A stretch of DNA of 64,000 nt from Prorocentrum cordatum (GCA_963575745.1 CAUYUJ010015714.1:131001-195000), one strand, 5' to 3'; numbered from the stretch's first letter, positions 39,955 to 51,071 are shown. A program made the numbers and translations. Notes: generated by a model not told the origin, from the sequence alone.

Positions 39955-40130
39955 GACAAGGAGAGGAGTAGGAGGAAGAGGAGGAGGAGGAGGAGGAGGA
40001 GGAGGAGAAGGAGGAGGAGGAGGGGGAGGAGGAGGAGGAGGGAGGGAGGAGGAGGAGGATAGGAGGAGGAGGAGGAGGAGGAGGAGGAGGAGGAAGAGGA
40101 GGAGGAGGAGGAGGAGGAGGAAGAGGAAGA
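39955..40130 (+). repeat. (GAG)n tract
   Basis: About 175 bp of GAG/GGA triplets. Confidence 0.93.
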
Positions 40131-40259
40131 GGCTTGGGCCGTCTTGGGGCCATCTGAGGGGCGTCTTGGGGCCCCCCCGTGCGGGATGCGGCCCGAGCTG
40201 TCGCGGGCTCCGACGCGAACCGTCGGGCCCCCGGCGGCCAGGACACAGGCAGGGCTCGC

Positions 40260-40480
40260 TTCGATGCCTCCGATCCGATTCGGTTCGATACGATCTCGAT
40301 GGCTTCCGGTTCCGATTCGATTCGGCTTGGGACTCCGATTTGGGCTCCGGCCTCTCATCGGGCGCACACTGGCCACTGGCCTGCCGATTTCCGCCGATGC
40401 GGCTTTTCCCGACTCGGCTGCCGATTTCCGCCGATCCGATTCATGTCGACTTCCGATCCGATTTGTCGATTCGATTATGG
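40260..40480 (+). repeat. interspersed repeat rich in GATTCGATTC, copy 2
   Basis: See 29375-29590; block order is the same and identity is roughly 75 percent by eye. Confidence 0.7.
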
Positions 40481-40779
40481 GCTCGCCTGCACAGATAAGC
40501 CAGGACACGGAAAACCAAGGAAACGGCGCCCTTCCCTGCAAAGTCACATTGTCCAGTACGTGTGCATTGTTTGTTTGCTGCCTGCACAGCAGGGTTCGGG
40601 CTTGCGTCTGGGTTTAGGGGGGTCTTGCAGGCCTTTAGGGCCTGTGTCAGGATAGATTCTGGAAATGCTGCAGTGCAGTATTTTGTTCGTGCCGCCGTCT
40701 AGAAGAATTGATTTCGAGGGATGTTGGGTGTCCGGGTCGATTTCCCCTATTCGATGCTGATTGCCACCTCAAGTCGAAG
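40481..40779. other. no gene recognised
   Basis: About 300 bp of spacer without a supported frame or repeat. Confidence 0.35.
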
Positions 40780-40965
40780 AGGGAAGCACTTCGTAAACAT
40801 AACCTTTCGACGATCTGCGCGGACTTCTTGGATCCACTTTGGACCTGCCCAGGCTGCGCCTCCGGCGCTGCCCCTGGCGCACTTCGCGTGTCAGTAAAGG
40901 GTCCAGCGCAGGTCCAAGAAATCTGCGCGAACCGTCGAAACTTTATGTTTGTGCCGTTTTTCCCG
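40780..40965 (+). mobile_element. inverted-repeat element family I, copy 2
   Basis: Left arm aaacataacctttcgacgat then ctgcgcggacttcttgga; right arm gcgcaggtccaagaaatctg then cgcgaaccgtcgaaacttta and tgtttg. The arms are inverted repeats of about 50 bp with few mismatches, around an 85-bp GC-rich centre. MITE-like, non-coding. Confidence 0.7.
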
Positions 40966-41239
40966 CGCCGCCTCTGGCCCCCCAGTCCCGCTGCTGCTGC
41001 TGGCCCCGCGGCGGTGACGGCCGCGCCACGCGCCCCTGGGAACGACCCGTTCCCCTGAGCGGCCCCGGCCCGCTTCCTCCTCTTCGGCCGTCGCTTCGTT
41101 GTCTCCTCCCCCCCCTCCTGCATGCTGGCACATTTCGCTCAACGGCAGCCCCCTTTTCGCTTCCTCGCCAGCGCAGTGACTCTGCCTAGCCGCCGACGCA
41201 AAAAAATATTGAGCCATTTTCGATATTTCTCTTCCCCCT
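40966..41239. other. no secure gene
   Basis: GC-rich; a frame reading PPSPAAAAGPAAVTAAPRAP near 40978 is possible but compositionally trivial. Confidence 0.3.
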
Positions 41240-41335
41240 TCTCTTCTTTCTTCTCCTCCTCCAATCCTTCTCCCCCTCCTCCTCCTCCCCCTCCTCCTCC
41301 TCCCCCTTCTCCTCCTCCTGTTCTTCCGCTGAGAC
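41240..41335 (+). repeat. (CTC)n pyrimidine tract
   Basis: CTCCTC and TTCTCC triplets immediately upstream of the exon at 41360; a second CTC tract follows at 41485-41560. Confidence 0.9.
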
Positions 41336-41359
41336 CGCGCCCCGCCCCCAAAAGGCCAG

Positions 41360-41437
41360 GGCCTCTGGGCGTCGCTGGGCACGGGCAGGGCGCCCCGGGC
41401 CCTGCGCTTCGAGGCCGCGCACGGGCTCTTCGCGGAG
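41360..41437 (+). CDS. internal exon, 26 codons
   Basis: The CTC tract leads to GGCCAG, then GLWASLGTGRAPRALRFEAA and HGLFAE, then GAG followed by GTGAGG, a near-ideal donor. The exon is phase 0 at both ends and all codons but few end in G or C. The frame stays open for 14 more codons (VRIPAGAEAGPAAV), so a longer exon is possible. Pyrimidine tracts on both sides fit an exon between two microsatellite-rich introns. Partner exons could not be identified. No family recognised. Confidence 0.45.
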
Positions 41438-41559
41438 GTGAGGATCCCCGCGGGCGCCGAGGCGGGCCCCGCGGCGGTGGCTCCTCCCCTCCTCCTCGTC
41501 TTTTTCCTCGTCCTCGTCCTCCTCTTCCTCCTCCTCCTCCGTTTCTTTTCCTTCTGAGT

Positions 41560-41640
41560 AGCTCCTCCATGTCGCGCCCCGAGACGTGTCGGTAGGGCGG
41601 GCCGGGCGTTTCGCCTGAGACCTTTTTTTCCAAATCTGAT
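41560..41640 (+). repeat. interspersed repeat family D, copy 2
   Basis: cgccccgagacgtgtcggta then gggcgggccgggcgtttcgc and ctgagac, after a CTC tract. Its mirror copy is at 42745-42805. Confidence 0.7.
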
Positions 41641-41915
41641 CCTTTCGCCGAGACTTTGAAGCAGCTTCAAGGATGGATGGCGGGCCGTGTTCGAAATGTG
41701 GATTCGTCTTGAGAGTTTGTCAGGGCTTCACGGATGGCGGGCGGGCGGTTTTCAGAGTGTGATCGCTCTAGCGCCGCGCACATTCGTTTTCCAAGTTTGC
41801 GTGAGCTTTTCAGACGGAGGGCGGGTCATTTTTTCAAAATGTGGTTCTTGCTGCAGCGCCGCGGACATTCGTCTGAAGAGTTTGCAACAGTTTCAAGAAA
41901 TCTCATGGTTAACGC
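41641..41915 (+). repeat. family C repeat, locus 2
   Basis: Three diverged units of about 95 bp as at 22990 and 56190. Confidence 0.65.
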
Positions 41916-42744
41916 CCCAGAAATGGTAATTTGGCACGATGTAATACTGCCAGGGCGCAACAGTCATGTCGATTCGCGGTGTTGGAGTCCCAGGAATGAT
42001 GTTCTAGAGCGGTTCAGGCTGGTCAGGACGCAACAATAGCGTTGATTCTCGGCGTTCCAGTCCCAGGAAGGGTGTTTTGGCAGGTTTCCGGATTTTCAGA
42101 ATGTTGTCTTCAACGGGGCATTTCCCTCAGTGAAAAGTGTTTATAGGGGATTATGAAGAGGGAACGTAAAAGGAGCGTTTGGTGCAACATCGTTGAAGTG
42201 TCTTGGGCTTGCACTGTTCCTCCTCCCCCTCATGGGGCGGTGTCCACTTGAGGAGCCCCATTGATACAATTTCGGGGGGGGCATCCACACGACCTTTTTG
42301 TCACCCCACCTGGGTTTCCATCACGCAGGCAGGGACCAGCGACAAGACCATCGCCCCAAAAGGCACATTCAGAAGTACGCCACTGGAAGAGGGAGCTGTT
42401 GATGCGGCTCGGGCTCGGGTCACCCAGGGATGCCCCTCGGCAGCGTCCCCTTCTCAAGGGCATTGTGGACTCCGCCCGTGAACGCGGACTTGAATAATGC
42501 ATGGTCTGGAGCGCTTCTGGAACGACTTATGCGCACAGCCCCCTCAGGACCAACACCAAAAGACATCTCGGTAAGAGCGCTGTCTACTGTTTCCTGGCAG
42601 GCCACCCTCCCGGTTCGAATCGGAGGGGGGGGGGCAGAATTCACCACCCTCCGAGCCAGTGGGGAAGGGCGGACCTAGGTCCGCCCTTCCATTTTTGGAG
42701 CTGCTGCCATTCCTCGACGTAAGTAAGGATCCGATTTGGTGAGA
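41916..42744. other. no secure gene
   Basis: About 830 bp of balanced composition. gcc/agtcccagga.g.tgtt is repeated near 41985 and 42060. A tRNA B-box-like ggttcgaatc occurs at 42613, but no cloverleaf can be drawn around it. Short open frames only. Confidence 0.35.
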
Positions 42745-42870
42745 AAGTCTCAGGCGAAACGCACGCCCCGCCCTACCGACACGCCTCGGGGCGCGGGTGG
42801 GAGGAGACGAGGAGGAGGAGGAGAAGGAGGAGGAGGAGGAGGAGGAGGAGGAGGAAGGCGACGAGGACGA
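42745..42870 (-). repeat. interspersed repeat family D, copy 3 (reversed) with GAG tract
   Basis: Reads on the - strand as a CTC tract followed by cgaggcgtgtcggtagggcg and gcgtttcgcctgagact. With copy 2 it forms an inverted pair of about 60 bp plus the pyrimidine tracts, 1.1 kb apart. Confidence 0.7.
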
Positions 42871-42949
42871 GAAAAATAGGACGAGGAGGAGGGGAGGAGG
42901 GGGGGAGATCCCCCCTCCTTTCGGATAGGACTGGCCGGTCTGGGGGGCG

Positions 42950-43078
42950 CCGGGCCACGGCCAGGGCCGGGGCTGGGGCCGGGGCTGGCCAGGGCTGGGG
43001 GTGGGGTCGGGGCCGGGGGGCTCAGGGCCAGCTGGGGCCGAGGCCGGGGCCGGAGCCAGGGCCGGGGCCGTTCTGGGC
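42950..43078 (+). repeat. GGGGCC/GGGGCT hexanucleotide-like repeat
   Basis: Degenerate gggccggggctg units over about 130 bp, G on the + strand; potential quadruplex former. A shorter C-strand counterpart is at 48925-48975. Confidence 0.8.
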
Positions 43079-43080
43079 TG

Positions 43081-43237
43081 CTGGCGATGGTGATACTGAT
43101 GATGGTGATGATGGTGATGCTGATGATGGTGATGGCGATGGCGATGGCGATGATGGTGATGGTGATGGTGATGGTGATGGTGATGGTGATGGTGATGGTG
43201 ATGGTGATGGTGATGGTGATGGTGATGATGATGATGG

Positions 43238-43298
<61 letters not shown>

Positions 43299-43765
43299 CT
43301 GGTGATGATGATGATGGCGATGGTAATGATGCTGATGATGATGACGATGACCATGATGATGGTGATGGCGATGGTGATGGTGCTGATGATGGTGATGATA
43401 ACGGTGATGATGATGGTGATGATGATGTGATGGTGATGGTGATGGCGATGGTGGTGATGATGCTGATGTTGATGATGGTGGTGATGGTGATGATGATGCC
43501 GATGCTGCTGTTTCATGATGATGATGTTAATGGTGATGGTGATGATGGTGATGGCAGTGGTGGTGATAGTGATGCGGATGATCATGACGAGGAGCAGGGA
43601 GAGGATGATGATGAGGAGGATGACGATGAAGATGATGATGCTTATGATGGTGGTGATGGTGGTGGTGGTGATGATGCTGATGCTGAGTACGAGGATGTTC
43701 ATGATGCTGATGCTGATCCTGATGTAGATGCTGATGATGCTGATGATGATGGTGGTGATAGTGAA

Positions 43766-43802
<37 letters not shown>

Positions 43803-45771
43803 GTGATTATGATGGTGGTGGTGATGATGATGACGATGATGACGATGCGGACGATCACGCTGATGATGATTATGATTATGCTGGTGGTGGTAATGATGAT
43901 GATGAAGGTGCTGATGATGATGATGATGCTGATGGTGATGATGCTGATGTGCATAGTGGTGCTGCTGCTGATGAGGATGACGATGGTGATGGTGATGGTG
44001 TTGGTGATGGTGATGATGATTATTGCGAAACTTGTGTTCATGATGATGGTGCCATGTTGATGAAGATGGTGGTGGTGATGGTGATGATGGTGATAATGAT
44101 GATGATGATGATGATGATGATGATGGTGATGGTGATGGTGATGATGGTGATGGTGATGGTGATGCTGATGATGATGCTGATGATGATCATGGCGATGGTG
44201 ATGATGATGCTGATGATGATGATCGCGATGACGATGATGATGATGGTGGTGGTGATGGTCATGATGGTGATGATGTTGAAGATGATGGTTATGATGATGG
44301 TGATGCTAATGATGGTCATTGTGATGGTGATGGTGATGATGCTGATGCTGATGCTGATGATGGTGGTGATGGTGATGATGATGCCGATGCTACTGCTGAT
44401 GGTGATGCTGTTGATGGTGATGGTGGTGATGGTGATGGCGGTGGTGGTGGTAGTGAAGATGATGATGACGAGGAGGAGGTTGAAGATGATGGTGATGAGG
44501 AGGATGACGATGCAGATGATGCTGCTGATGATGATGATGATGATGGTGATGGTGATGGTGGTGGTGGTGGTGATGATGCTGATGCTGTGTATGAGGCAGG
44601 TGATTATGATGCTGATGATGATGATGATGATGCTCATGCTGGTCCTGATGTAGATGCTGATGAAAATGGTGGTGATGGTGATGATGATGGTGGTGGTGGT
44701 GATGATGATGCTGGTGACGATGCTGGTGATCACGCTGGTGATGAGTATGATTGTGGTGGTGGTGGCACTGATGGCGATGATGCTGATGATGAAGGTGCTG
44801 ATGATGACGGTGATGGTGATGATGATGCTGATGTGCATGGTGATGCTGCTTCTGATGATGATGATGACGATGCTGATGGTGATGGTGGTGGTGATGGTGC
44901 TGAATGTGATGATACTGCTGATGAATATCATCATGATGATGGTGTCATGTTGATGAGGATAGTGGTGGCGATGGTGAAAATGGTGATACGGATGATGGTG
45001 ATGAGGATTATGATTGTGATGGTGGTGGTGATGATGGTGATGGTGATGATGGTGGGATGATGATGATGATGGCGATGGTGATGATGCTGATGATGATGAC
45101 GATGACGATGATGATGATGGCGATTATGATGATGACGGTGATTGTGATGATGGTGATGATGCTGATGATGGTGGTGGTGATGGTGATGATGATGTTGATG
45201 ATGATGGTGATGATGATGGTGATGAAGGTGATGATGGTGATGATGATGGTGATGCTGATGATGGTGGTGATGGTGATGATGATGATGCCGATGCTGCTGC
45301 TGCTGATGATGATGATGATGTTTATGGTGATGGTGGTGATGGTGATGGCAGTGGTGGTGATAGTGATGCTGATGATGATGACGAGGAGGAGGAGGAAGAG
45401 GATGATGATGAGGAGGATGACGATGAAGATGACGCTGCTGATGATGATGATGGTGATGGTGGTGGTGGTGATGATCCTGATGATGACTACGAGGATGATG
45501 ATTATCATGCTGATGATGGTGCTGATGCTGATCCTGATGTAGATGCTGCTGATGCTGATGATGATAATGGTGATGATGATGGTGGTGGTGATGCTGCTGA
45601 TGATGATGATGATTGTGTCGATGCTGGTTATCACGATGATGATGATTCTGATTATGGTGGAAATGGCGCTGATGATGATGATGAAGGTGCTGATGATGAT
45701 GGTTATGATGATGATGATGATGTGCATGGTGATGCTGCTGCTGATGACGATGGTGATGGTGATGGTGGTGG

Positions 45772-45802
<31 letters not shown>

Positions 45803-46209
45803 GAAAGTGATGATGATGGCGAGGAAGATGCTGCTGATGATGATGATGATGATGGTAATGCTGATGATAGCTATAATGATGGTGATGATGATGGTGGCGA
45901 TGACGACGTTTTGAAGATTGTGGTGGTGGATGATAATGTTGATGATGCTGGTGATCATGCTGATAATGATGTTTCAGATCATGACGGCGACGACGCTGAT
46001 GATGATGACGCAGCCGATGCTGCTGATGGTGATGGAGATGGTGATGGTGATGATGGTGAATATGATGATTATGGTGATGATTGCAATCATGATTATGGTG
46101 TCATGTTGGTGATGATTGTGGTGGCAATGGTGATGCTGATGATGATGATGCGGATGATGCTGGTGATGATGATGATGGCGATGGTGATGATGCTGATGAT
46201 GATGGTGAC

Positions 46210-46240
<31 letters not shown>

Positions 46241-46928
46241 GTGATGGCGATGGTGATGAAGGTGATGATGGTGATGATGATGGTGATGATGGTGATGGTG
46301 ATGATGGTGATGGTGATTTTGATTATGATGCTGATGCTGATACTGATGATCGTGGTGATGGTGATGCTGATGCCGACTATGCTGCTGATGGTGATGGTGA
46401 TGTTTATGGTGACGATCGTGATGGCGGCGGTGGTGATAGTGATGCTGATGATGATGATGATGACGTGGAGGAGGAGGAAGAGGATGATAATGAGGAGGAT
46501 GACGATGTCGATGATGATGCTGATGATGATGGTTGCCACGGTGGTGGATGATGATTATGATGCTGATGCTGATCCTGATGTTCATGCTGATCCTGATGTA
46601 GATGAGGATGATAATGATGATGATGGTGGTGAGGGTTATGATGATGATGGTGGTGGTGGTCATGATGATGTTGATGATGATGATGATTGTAACGATGCTG
46701 ATGATCACGCTGATGGTGATTCTGATTATGGTGGTGATGGCGATGACGATGATGATGATGATGATGGTGAAGGTGCTGATGATGATGAATGTGATGATGA
46801 TGCTGATGTGCATGGTGATGCTGCTGATGATGATGACGATGGTGGTGGTGATGGTGGTGGTGATGGTGGTGGTGATGATGATTGTGGTGGTGGTGATGGT
46901 GAAGGTGATGGTGATGGCGAGGGAGATG

Positions 46929-46960
<32 letters not shown>

Positions 46961-47265
46961 GATGATGATGATGTTGGCGATGATGATGTTTTCAAGATGG
47001 TGATGGTGATGATGGTATTGATGATGATCATGATGATGATGATCATGACGGCGACGACGCTGATGATGATGCAGCCGCAGTTGCTGATGGTGATGGTGAT
47101 GGTGTTGGTGATAGTGATGATGCTGAAAATGATGATTGTGGTGATGATTGTCATCATGATGATGGTGTCATGTCGATGATGATGGTGGTGGTGATGGTGA
47201 TGATGGTGATAATGATGGTGATGATGAGGATGAGGATGATGATGATGATGGTTGTGGTGGTGTGG
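43081..47265 (+). repeat. 4.2-kb (GAT/GGT) array with about 1-kb higher-order units
   Basis: Almost the whole interval is GAT, GGT, GCT and GAC triplets. Recognisable landmarks recur: tgatgg.g.catgttgatgaa/g at about 44040, 44937, 46091 and 47159; gacgaggagga..aagaggatgat at about 43588, 44468, 45385 and 46465; and gctgatcctgatgtagatgc at about 43708, 44643, 45527 and 46582. The spacing is 0.9-1.15 kb, so whole kilobase blocks were duplicated. One frame reads as Asp/Gly/Ala/Glu, another as poly-Met/Val, and the opposite strand as Ile/Ser/His; all are open over hundreds of codons. I do not call a protein. Confidence 0.95.
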
Positions 47266-47635
47266 CGCCCGAACGGGTTCCCCGGTGGTTTTGATCTAGT
47301 TTCCCCCAAACTTGTCCCAGCACAGCGTGAACGTTGCATTCATGCTCTGCTACCCCGCCCGACTCAACGCTCCATCACGGAGCGAATCGTATATTGAATG
47401 TCCCGCGCCCTCCCGAAAGGCGTCCCCATATAGTGTGAGATGTGTTCCCCCAACCTTGTTCCTCACCGAGAAGAGGTTGTTGCATGTAATGCTCCGTCGC
47501 CGTCGCCGTCGCCATCGCCGTTTCCGTCGTCGTCGTAGTCGTTGTCGTCGTCGTCGCAGGCTCAAACAAAGCTCAAATTATCCCAGTGCGACCCTACATA
47601 GGAGTTGGAGCCCCTAGGAAAGCAGCATTAGTACG
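47266..47635. other. no gene recognised
   Basis: Contains gccgtcgccg and gtcgtcgtc stretches (47490-47560) and a repeat of tcccccaacctt(g)tcc.c near 47302 and 47445. No coding signal. Confidence 0.35.
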
Positions 47636-48325
47636 AACAGTAAAGCTAAAGCTAAGCTAAAGCTAAGTTAAAACTAAACTAAAGCTAAGCTAAAGCTAAG
47701 CTAAAGCTAAGCTAAAGCTAAGCTAAGCTAAGCTCAAGGTAAGCTAAAGCTAGGATGAAGCTAAGCTAAAGCTAAGCTAAAGCTAAGCTAAGGCTAAGCT
47801 AAGGCTAAGCTACCGCTTAGCTAAACCTGAGCTAAAGCTAAGGTGCAGATAAGCTAAAGCTAAGCTAAAGCTAAGCTAAAGCTAAGCTAAAGCTAAGCTA
47901 AAGCTACGGTAAAGGCTAAGCTAAAGCTAAGCTAAAGCTAAGCTAAATCTACGGTAAAGGCTAAGCTAAAGCGAAGCCAAAACTAAGCTAAAGCTAAGCT
48001 AAAGCTAAGGTGCAGCTCAGCTAAAGCCAAGCTAAGGCTAAGCTAAAGCTAAGGTACAGCTAAGGTACAGCTAAGCTAAAGCTAAACTGAAGCTAAGCTG
48101 AAGCTAAGCTGAAGCTAAGCTGAAGCTAAGCTGAAGCTAAGCTAAAGCTAAGCTAAAGCTAAAGCTAAAGCTAAGCTAAAGCTAAGCTAACGCTAAGGTG
48201 CCGCTAAGCTAAAGCTAAGCTAAAGCTAAGCTGAAGCTAAGCTGAAGCTAGGATAAAGCTAAGCTGAAGCTAAGCTACAGCTAAGCTAAAGCTAAGCTAA
48301 AGCTAAAGCTAAAGCTAAAGCTCTC
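47636..48325 (+). repeat. AAGCTAAGCTAA satellite
   Basis: About 690 bp of 11-12 bp units (aagctaagcta and variants with aaggtgcagct or aagctgaagct). Strongly AGCT-palindromic. Followed by a duplicated gggactgggggaaccg block (48328-48372). Confidence 0.95.
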
Positions 48326-48429
48326 AGGGGACTGGGGGAACCGCGGGGCGGGGACTGGGGGAACCGCCCGGGGCGCTGTGCACTGCCCGGCCCTCTTTAG
48401 CTAAGAGAGTAAGAACCCTTCTAGGCAGA

Positions 48430-48905
48430 GCCTATGTAGGGAACAAGGTGCAAACAAATCTCACACAAAGATCCAACAAAGCTCCAACAAAGCTCAAACA
48501 AATCCCAACCATAGCTCAAACAAAGCTCAAGGACAGATCAAACAAAGCTTAAGCAAAGTTCAATCGAAGCTCAAGCAAAACTCAATGAAAGCTCCAGCAA
48601 AGCCCATGCAAAGCTCACACACATCTCAAACACAGTTCGAGCAAAGCTCAAGCAAAGCTCCGACAACGCTCCAATTGTCAAACGATGTTCAATCACAGCT
48701 GGCACAGCTCAACGAAAAGCTCAAACAACACTCAAGCAACGCTGAAACACAGTTTCAACAAAGCTCCACCAAAGCTCAAACAAAGCTCAATCAAGCTGAA
48801 ACGAAGCTCAAGCAAGGCACCATCGAAACACAAACAAATCGCAATTCTCATACAAAGTTCAAACAAAGCTCAAGCCAAACAGAGCGCAAACAAAGTGTAA
48901 GGGCC
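48430..48905 (+). repeat. CAAAGCTCAAA satellite
   Basis: About forty degenerate 11-13 bp units of caaagctcaaa. Shares the AAGCT core with the preceding satellite, so the two may have a common origin. The open frame starting at 48585 is Ser/Gln/Lys-rich because of the unit and is not supported as a gene. Confidence 0.9.
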
Positions 48906-49021
48906 GTTGGGCTTGGGAGCCCGAGCCTCCGGCCTCAGCCACGGACCCGGCCCTGGCCCCGGCCCCGACCCCAGCTTTACCCCCCGCTCCCGCTGGGTTC
49001 GAACCAGGGGGGGGGGGGCAC

Positions 49022-49207
49022 ACAGACCCCCGACGTCATGATTCTTTCATGACGTCGACCCCTAGCGCTCAGGACCCATTCCCCGGGACCAGTTTTTCGT
49101 CCTGAATCGTTGTTTGACGGTCCCGAGGGCTGGTAAGGGCCCCCAGGGTCCAAAAATAATGAAAAACCTCCCGTCGTGATTTTTTCGTAGCTCGAGGGGG
49201 TCTGGGG
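49022..49207 (+). mobile_element. MITE-like element family A, copy 3
   Basis: Left end cagacccccgacgtcatgat, right end ctcgagggggtctgggg, about 85-90 percent identical to copy 1 by eye. Flanked on both sides by ggttcgan-type motifs (48994 and 49231). Confidence 0.78.
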
Positions 49208-49334
49208 ATTCTGCCTCCCTCCCACTCCGGTTCGAGCCCGGGGCGCCCCCTCCCCCCACCCGGGCTGGCAATCTCCACCGCCACGTTGTCGCCCATATAG
49301 CGAGCGCGTCCAGGCAGGGGGGCACTTCGAGCAT

Positions 49335-49392
49335 CCCCCTTGTGTGTGTGTGTGTGCGTGTGCGTGTGTGCGTGTGCGTGTGTGTGTGTGGT
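49335..49392 (+). repeat. (GT)n microsatellite
   Basis: gtgtgtgtgcgtgtgcgtgt repeats over about 55 bp. Confidence 0.9.
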
Positions 49393-49584
49393 TCCATACC
49401 CGGCTAGACTCAGGCGATCGCAAGCATGGATTGAGGGGGCGTGGATTAGCGACAGGCCCCGTTTCCATCAGAAATCACGGATTTTCGCCGCCGAACGAGG
49501 CGGCACCGGCCGCATGTTGGGGAGGGCACCTCCCCCGATCCATGGATTTGGCGACCGCGCGCCAAATCCATGGATCGCTAATCC

Positions 49585-49852
49585 ATGTCTGCGCGCCCCC
49601 GAAAGACGAAAGACGGTGTGCATGGCGGCGCCGCCATGAAGTCGCCGCGTCGAGCGACCGGTCGCCGTCGGTCGACGATCGAGCGCCGTTTATTGCCGCA
49701 GGCGGCGCTGACGCCCGCCGCGGCCGCGGCGCTCCGGCCGCCGCCGCGGAACGGCCGCGCCGCGGCGGGCGGCGACGCGGGGCGGCCCGGCTGGGCGCGG
49801 TTGGACGCGGGGGAGGACGGCCGCCGCCGTCGGTCGCCATCCCCTGAGATCC
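49585..49852 (+). CDS. possible first exon of the gene at 50277-53903
   Basis: An ATG at 49585 opens MSARPRKTKDGVHGGAAMKS, then Arg/Ala/Pro-rich sequence and RPGWARLDAGEDGRRRRSPS before the CCT tract at 49853. Codons end in G or C, but an overlapping frame is also open, and no donor in the phase needed by the exon at 50277 (phase 1) is obvious. An inverted pair, ccatggatttggcg and cgccaaatccatgg (49541-49575), lies just upstream. Confidence 0.25.
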
Positions 49853-50276
49853 TCGTCCTCCTCCTCCTCCTCGTCCTTTTCCTCCTCCTCGTCCTTTTCC
49901 TCCTCGTCCTTTCTTCCTCCTCCTCCTCCTTTTCCCCCCCCCCCTCCTCCTCCTCCTCCTCCCCTCCTCTTCCCCCCCCTCCTCCTCCTCCTCCTCCTCC
50001 TCCTCCTCCTCCTCCTCCTCCTCCTCCTCCTCTTCCTCGTCCCTCTCCTCTTCCTCCTCGTCCACCTCGTCCTTTTCCTCCTCGTCCTCGTCTTATCCCT
50101 CATCCTCCACCTCCTCCCTCTTCCCCTCGTCCTCCTCCTCCTCCTTTTCCTCATCCTTCACCACCTCCTTTTTACCTTGTCCTCGTCCTTTTCTCCTCCT
50201 CCTCCTCCTCGTCCTCAACCTTTTCCTGCTTCTCCTCCTCATCATCCTCCTCGTCTCTCCCCCTCCCCCCCCCCAG
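49853..50276 (+). repeat. (CCT/CGT)n pyrimidine tract, 420 bp
   Basis: Nearly pure pyrimidine ending in CCCCCCCCCCAG at 50276, a strong acceptor for the following exon. Confidence 0.92.
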
Positions 50277-50326
50277 CCGGGCCGCCTCCGCTCGCGCAGG
50301 CGCTGCTCAGCCAGCAGGCGCGGCGG
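50277..50326 (+). CDS. exon a of a four-exon gene, unknown protein
   Basis: After the 420-bp pyrimidine tract and CAG, the exon contributes 2 nt and then GPPPLAQALLSQQARR, ending at 50326 before GTTCGC. It leaves phase 0, which matches the exon at 51525. Helix-forming Leu/Gln/Ala content follows the Pro-rich start. A second donor at 50336 (GTGTCG) is also in phase 0 and would add VRV. The intron that follows contains an interspersed family B repeat, a GAG tract, a CTC tract and an ATC tract. Confidence 0.42.
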
Positions 50327-50334
50327 GTTCGCGT

Positions 50335-50545
50335 CGTGTCGACGCGGCGGCGACCCCTTGGAATCTTGGCGTCGCGTTTTTCCGCGCCGGGCGATTTTGC
50401 ACAATTTCGGGCCACAGGGCCATCACAGATCGATCCGGCATGAAAAATGCAAGCAGAGACATATGGTCTGGAGCTCCAGTCGTTTTTGGACAATCTTTCA
50501 ATGGTTCCGTGACTTTGGATTTCAGGGCCCCTCAGCGTTCCTCCT
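50335..50545 (+). repeat. interspersed repeat family B, copy 4
   Basis: cttggcgtcgcgtttttccg, gggcgattttgc, ccatcacagatcgatccggc, as at 11105-11295. It starts just after the predicted exon, inside the predicted intron. Confidence 0.6.
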
Positions 50546-50649
50546 CATGCTGGCGCCCAGAGGGGGGGCAAGGGGGTGCGGCGGTAGGCTTCGAAGGAGG
50601 CGGAGGGACTGAGGCTTTTCAGCAGGCCTCTCAGAAGCAAGGCGGGCTT

Positions 50650-50890
50650 CCGAGAGGAGGAGGAGGAGGAGGAGGAGGAGGAGGAGGAGGAGGAGGAGGG
50701 AGAGGGAGAGGGGGGAGGAGGAGGAGGAGGAGGAGGAGGAGGAGGAGGAGGGAGGAGGAGGAGAGGAGGAGGGGAGGGGAGGAGGAGGAGGAGGAGGAGG
50801 AGGAGGGAGGAGGAGGAGGAGAGGAGGAGGAGGGGGAGGAGTGGTGGAGGAGGAGAAAGATGAGGAGGTGGAGGAGGTGGAGGAGAAGGC
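50650..50890 (+). repeat. (GAG)n tract
   Basis: About 235 bp of GAG/GGA triplets within the predicted intron 50327-51524. Confidence 0.93.
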
Positions 50891-51071
50891 CTCTTGCCTT
50901 CTCAGAGGCACTGCCGCCGCCCTCTTCGAAGTCCACCACCCTCGCACCACCCCCCTTGTGGGCGCCGTCAGCCCACCGTTGCCAGCTGTCCGCCGGCATG
51001 TTTTTGTCTTGTTCCCCCGAACACCCTGTGGTGTTGAATCCTCCCTCGTTTTGAATCAGCAGCGCCCCGCG

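Noticed and set aside
42590-42640. tRNA gene suggested by a B-box-like ggttcgaatc (also ggttcga at 48994, 49231 and 61031)
   Set aside because: No A-box, anticodon arm or acceptor stem can be formed around any of them.
43081-47265. Long Asp-rich, Met/Val-rich and Ile/Ser/His-rich open frames (up to about 485 codons)
   Set aside because: A GAT/GGT triplet array has no stop in most frames, so openness carries no information; all frames and both strands are open and no unique coding sequence flanks them.
48585-49052. 155-codon Ser/Gln/Lys-rich frame
   Set aside because: Encoded by the CAAAGCTCAAA satellite and then by GC-rich spacer and a family A element; no coding evidence.
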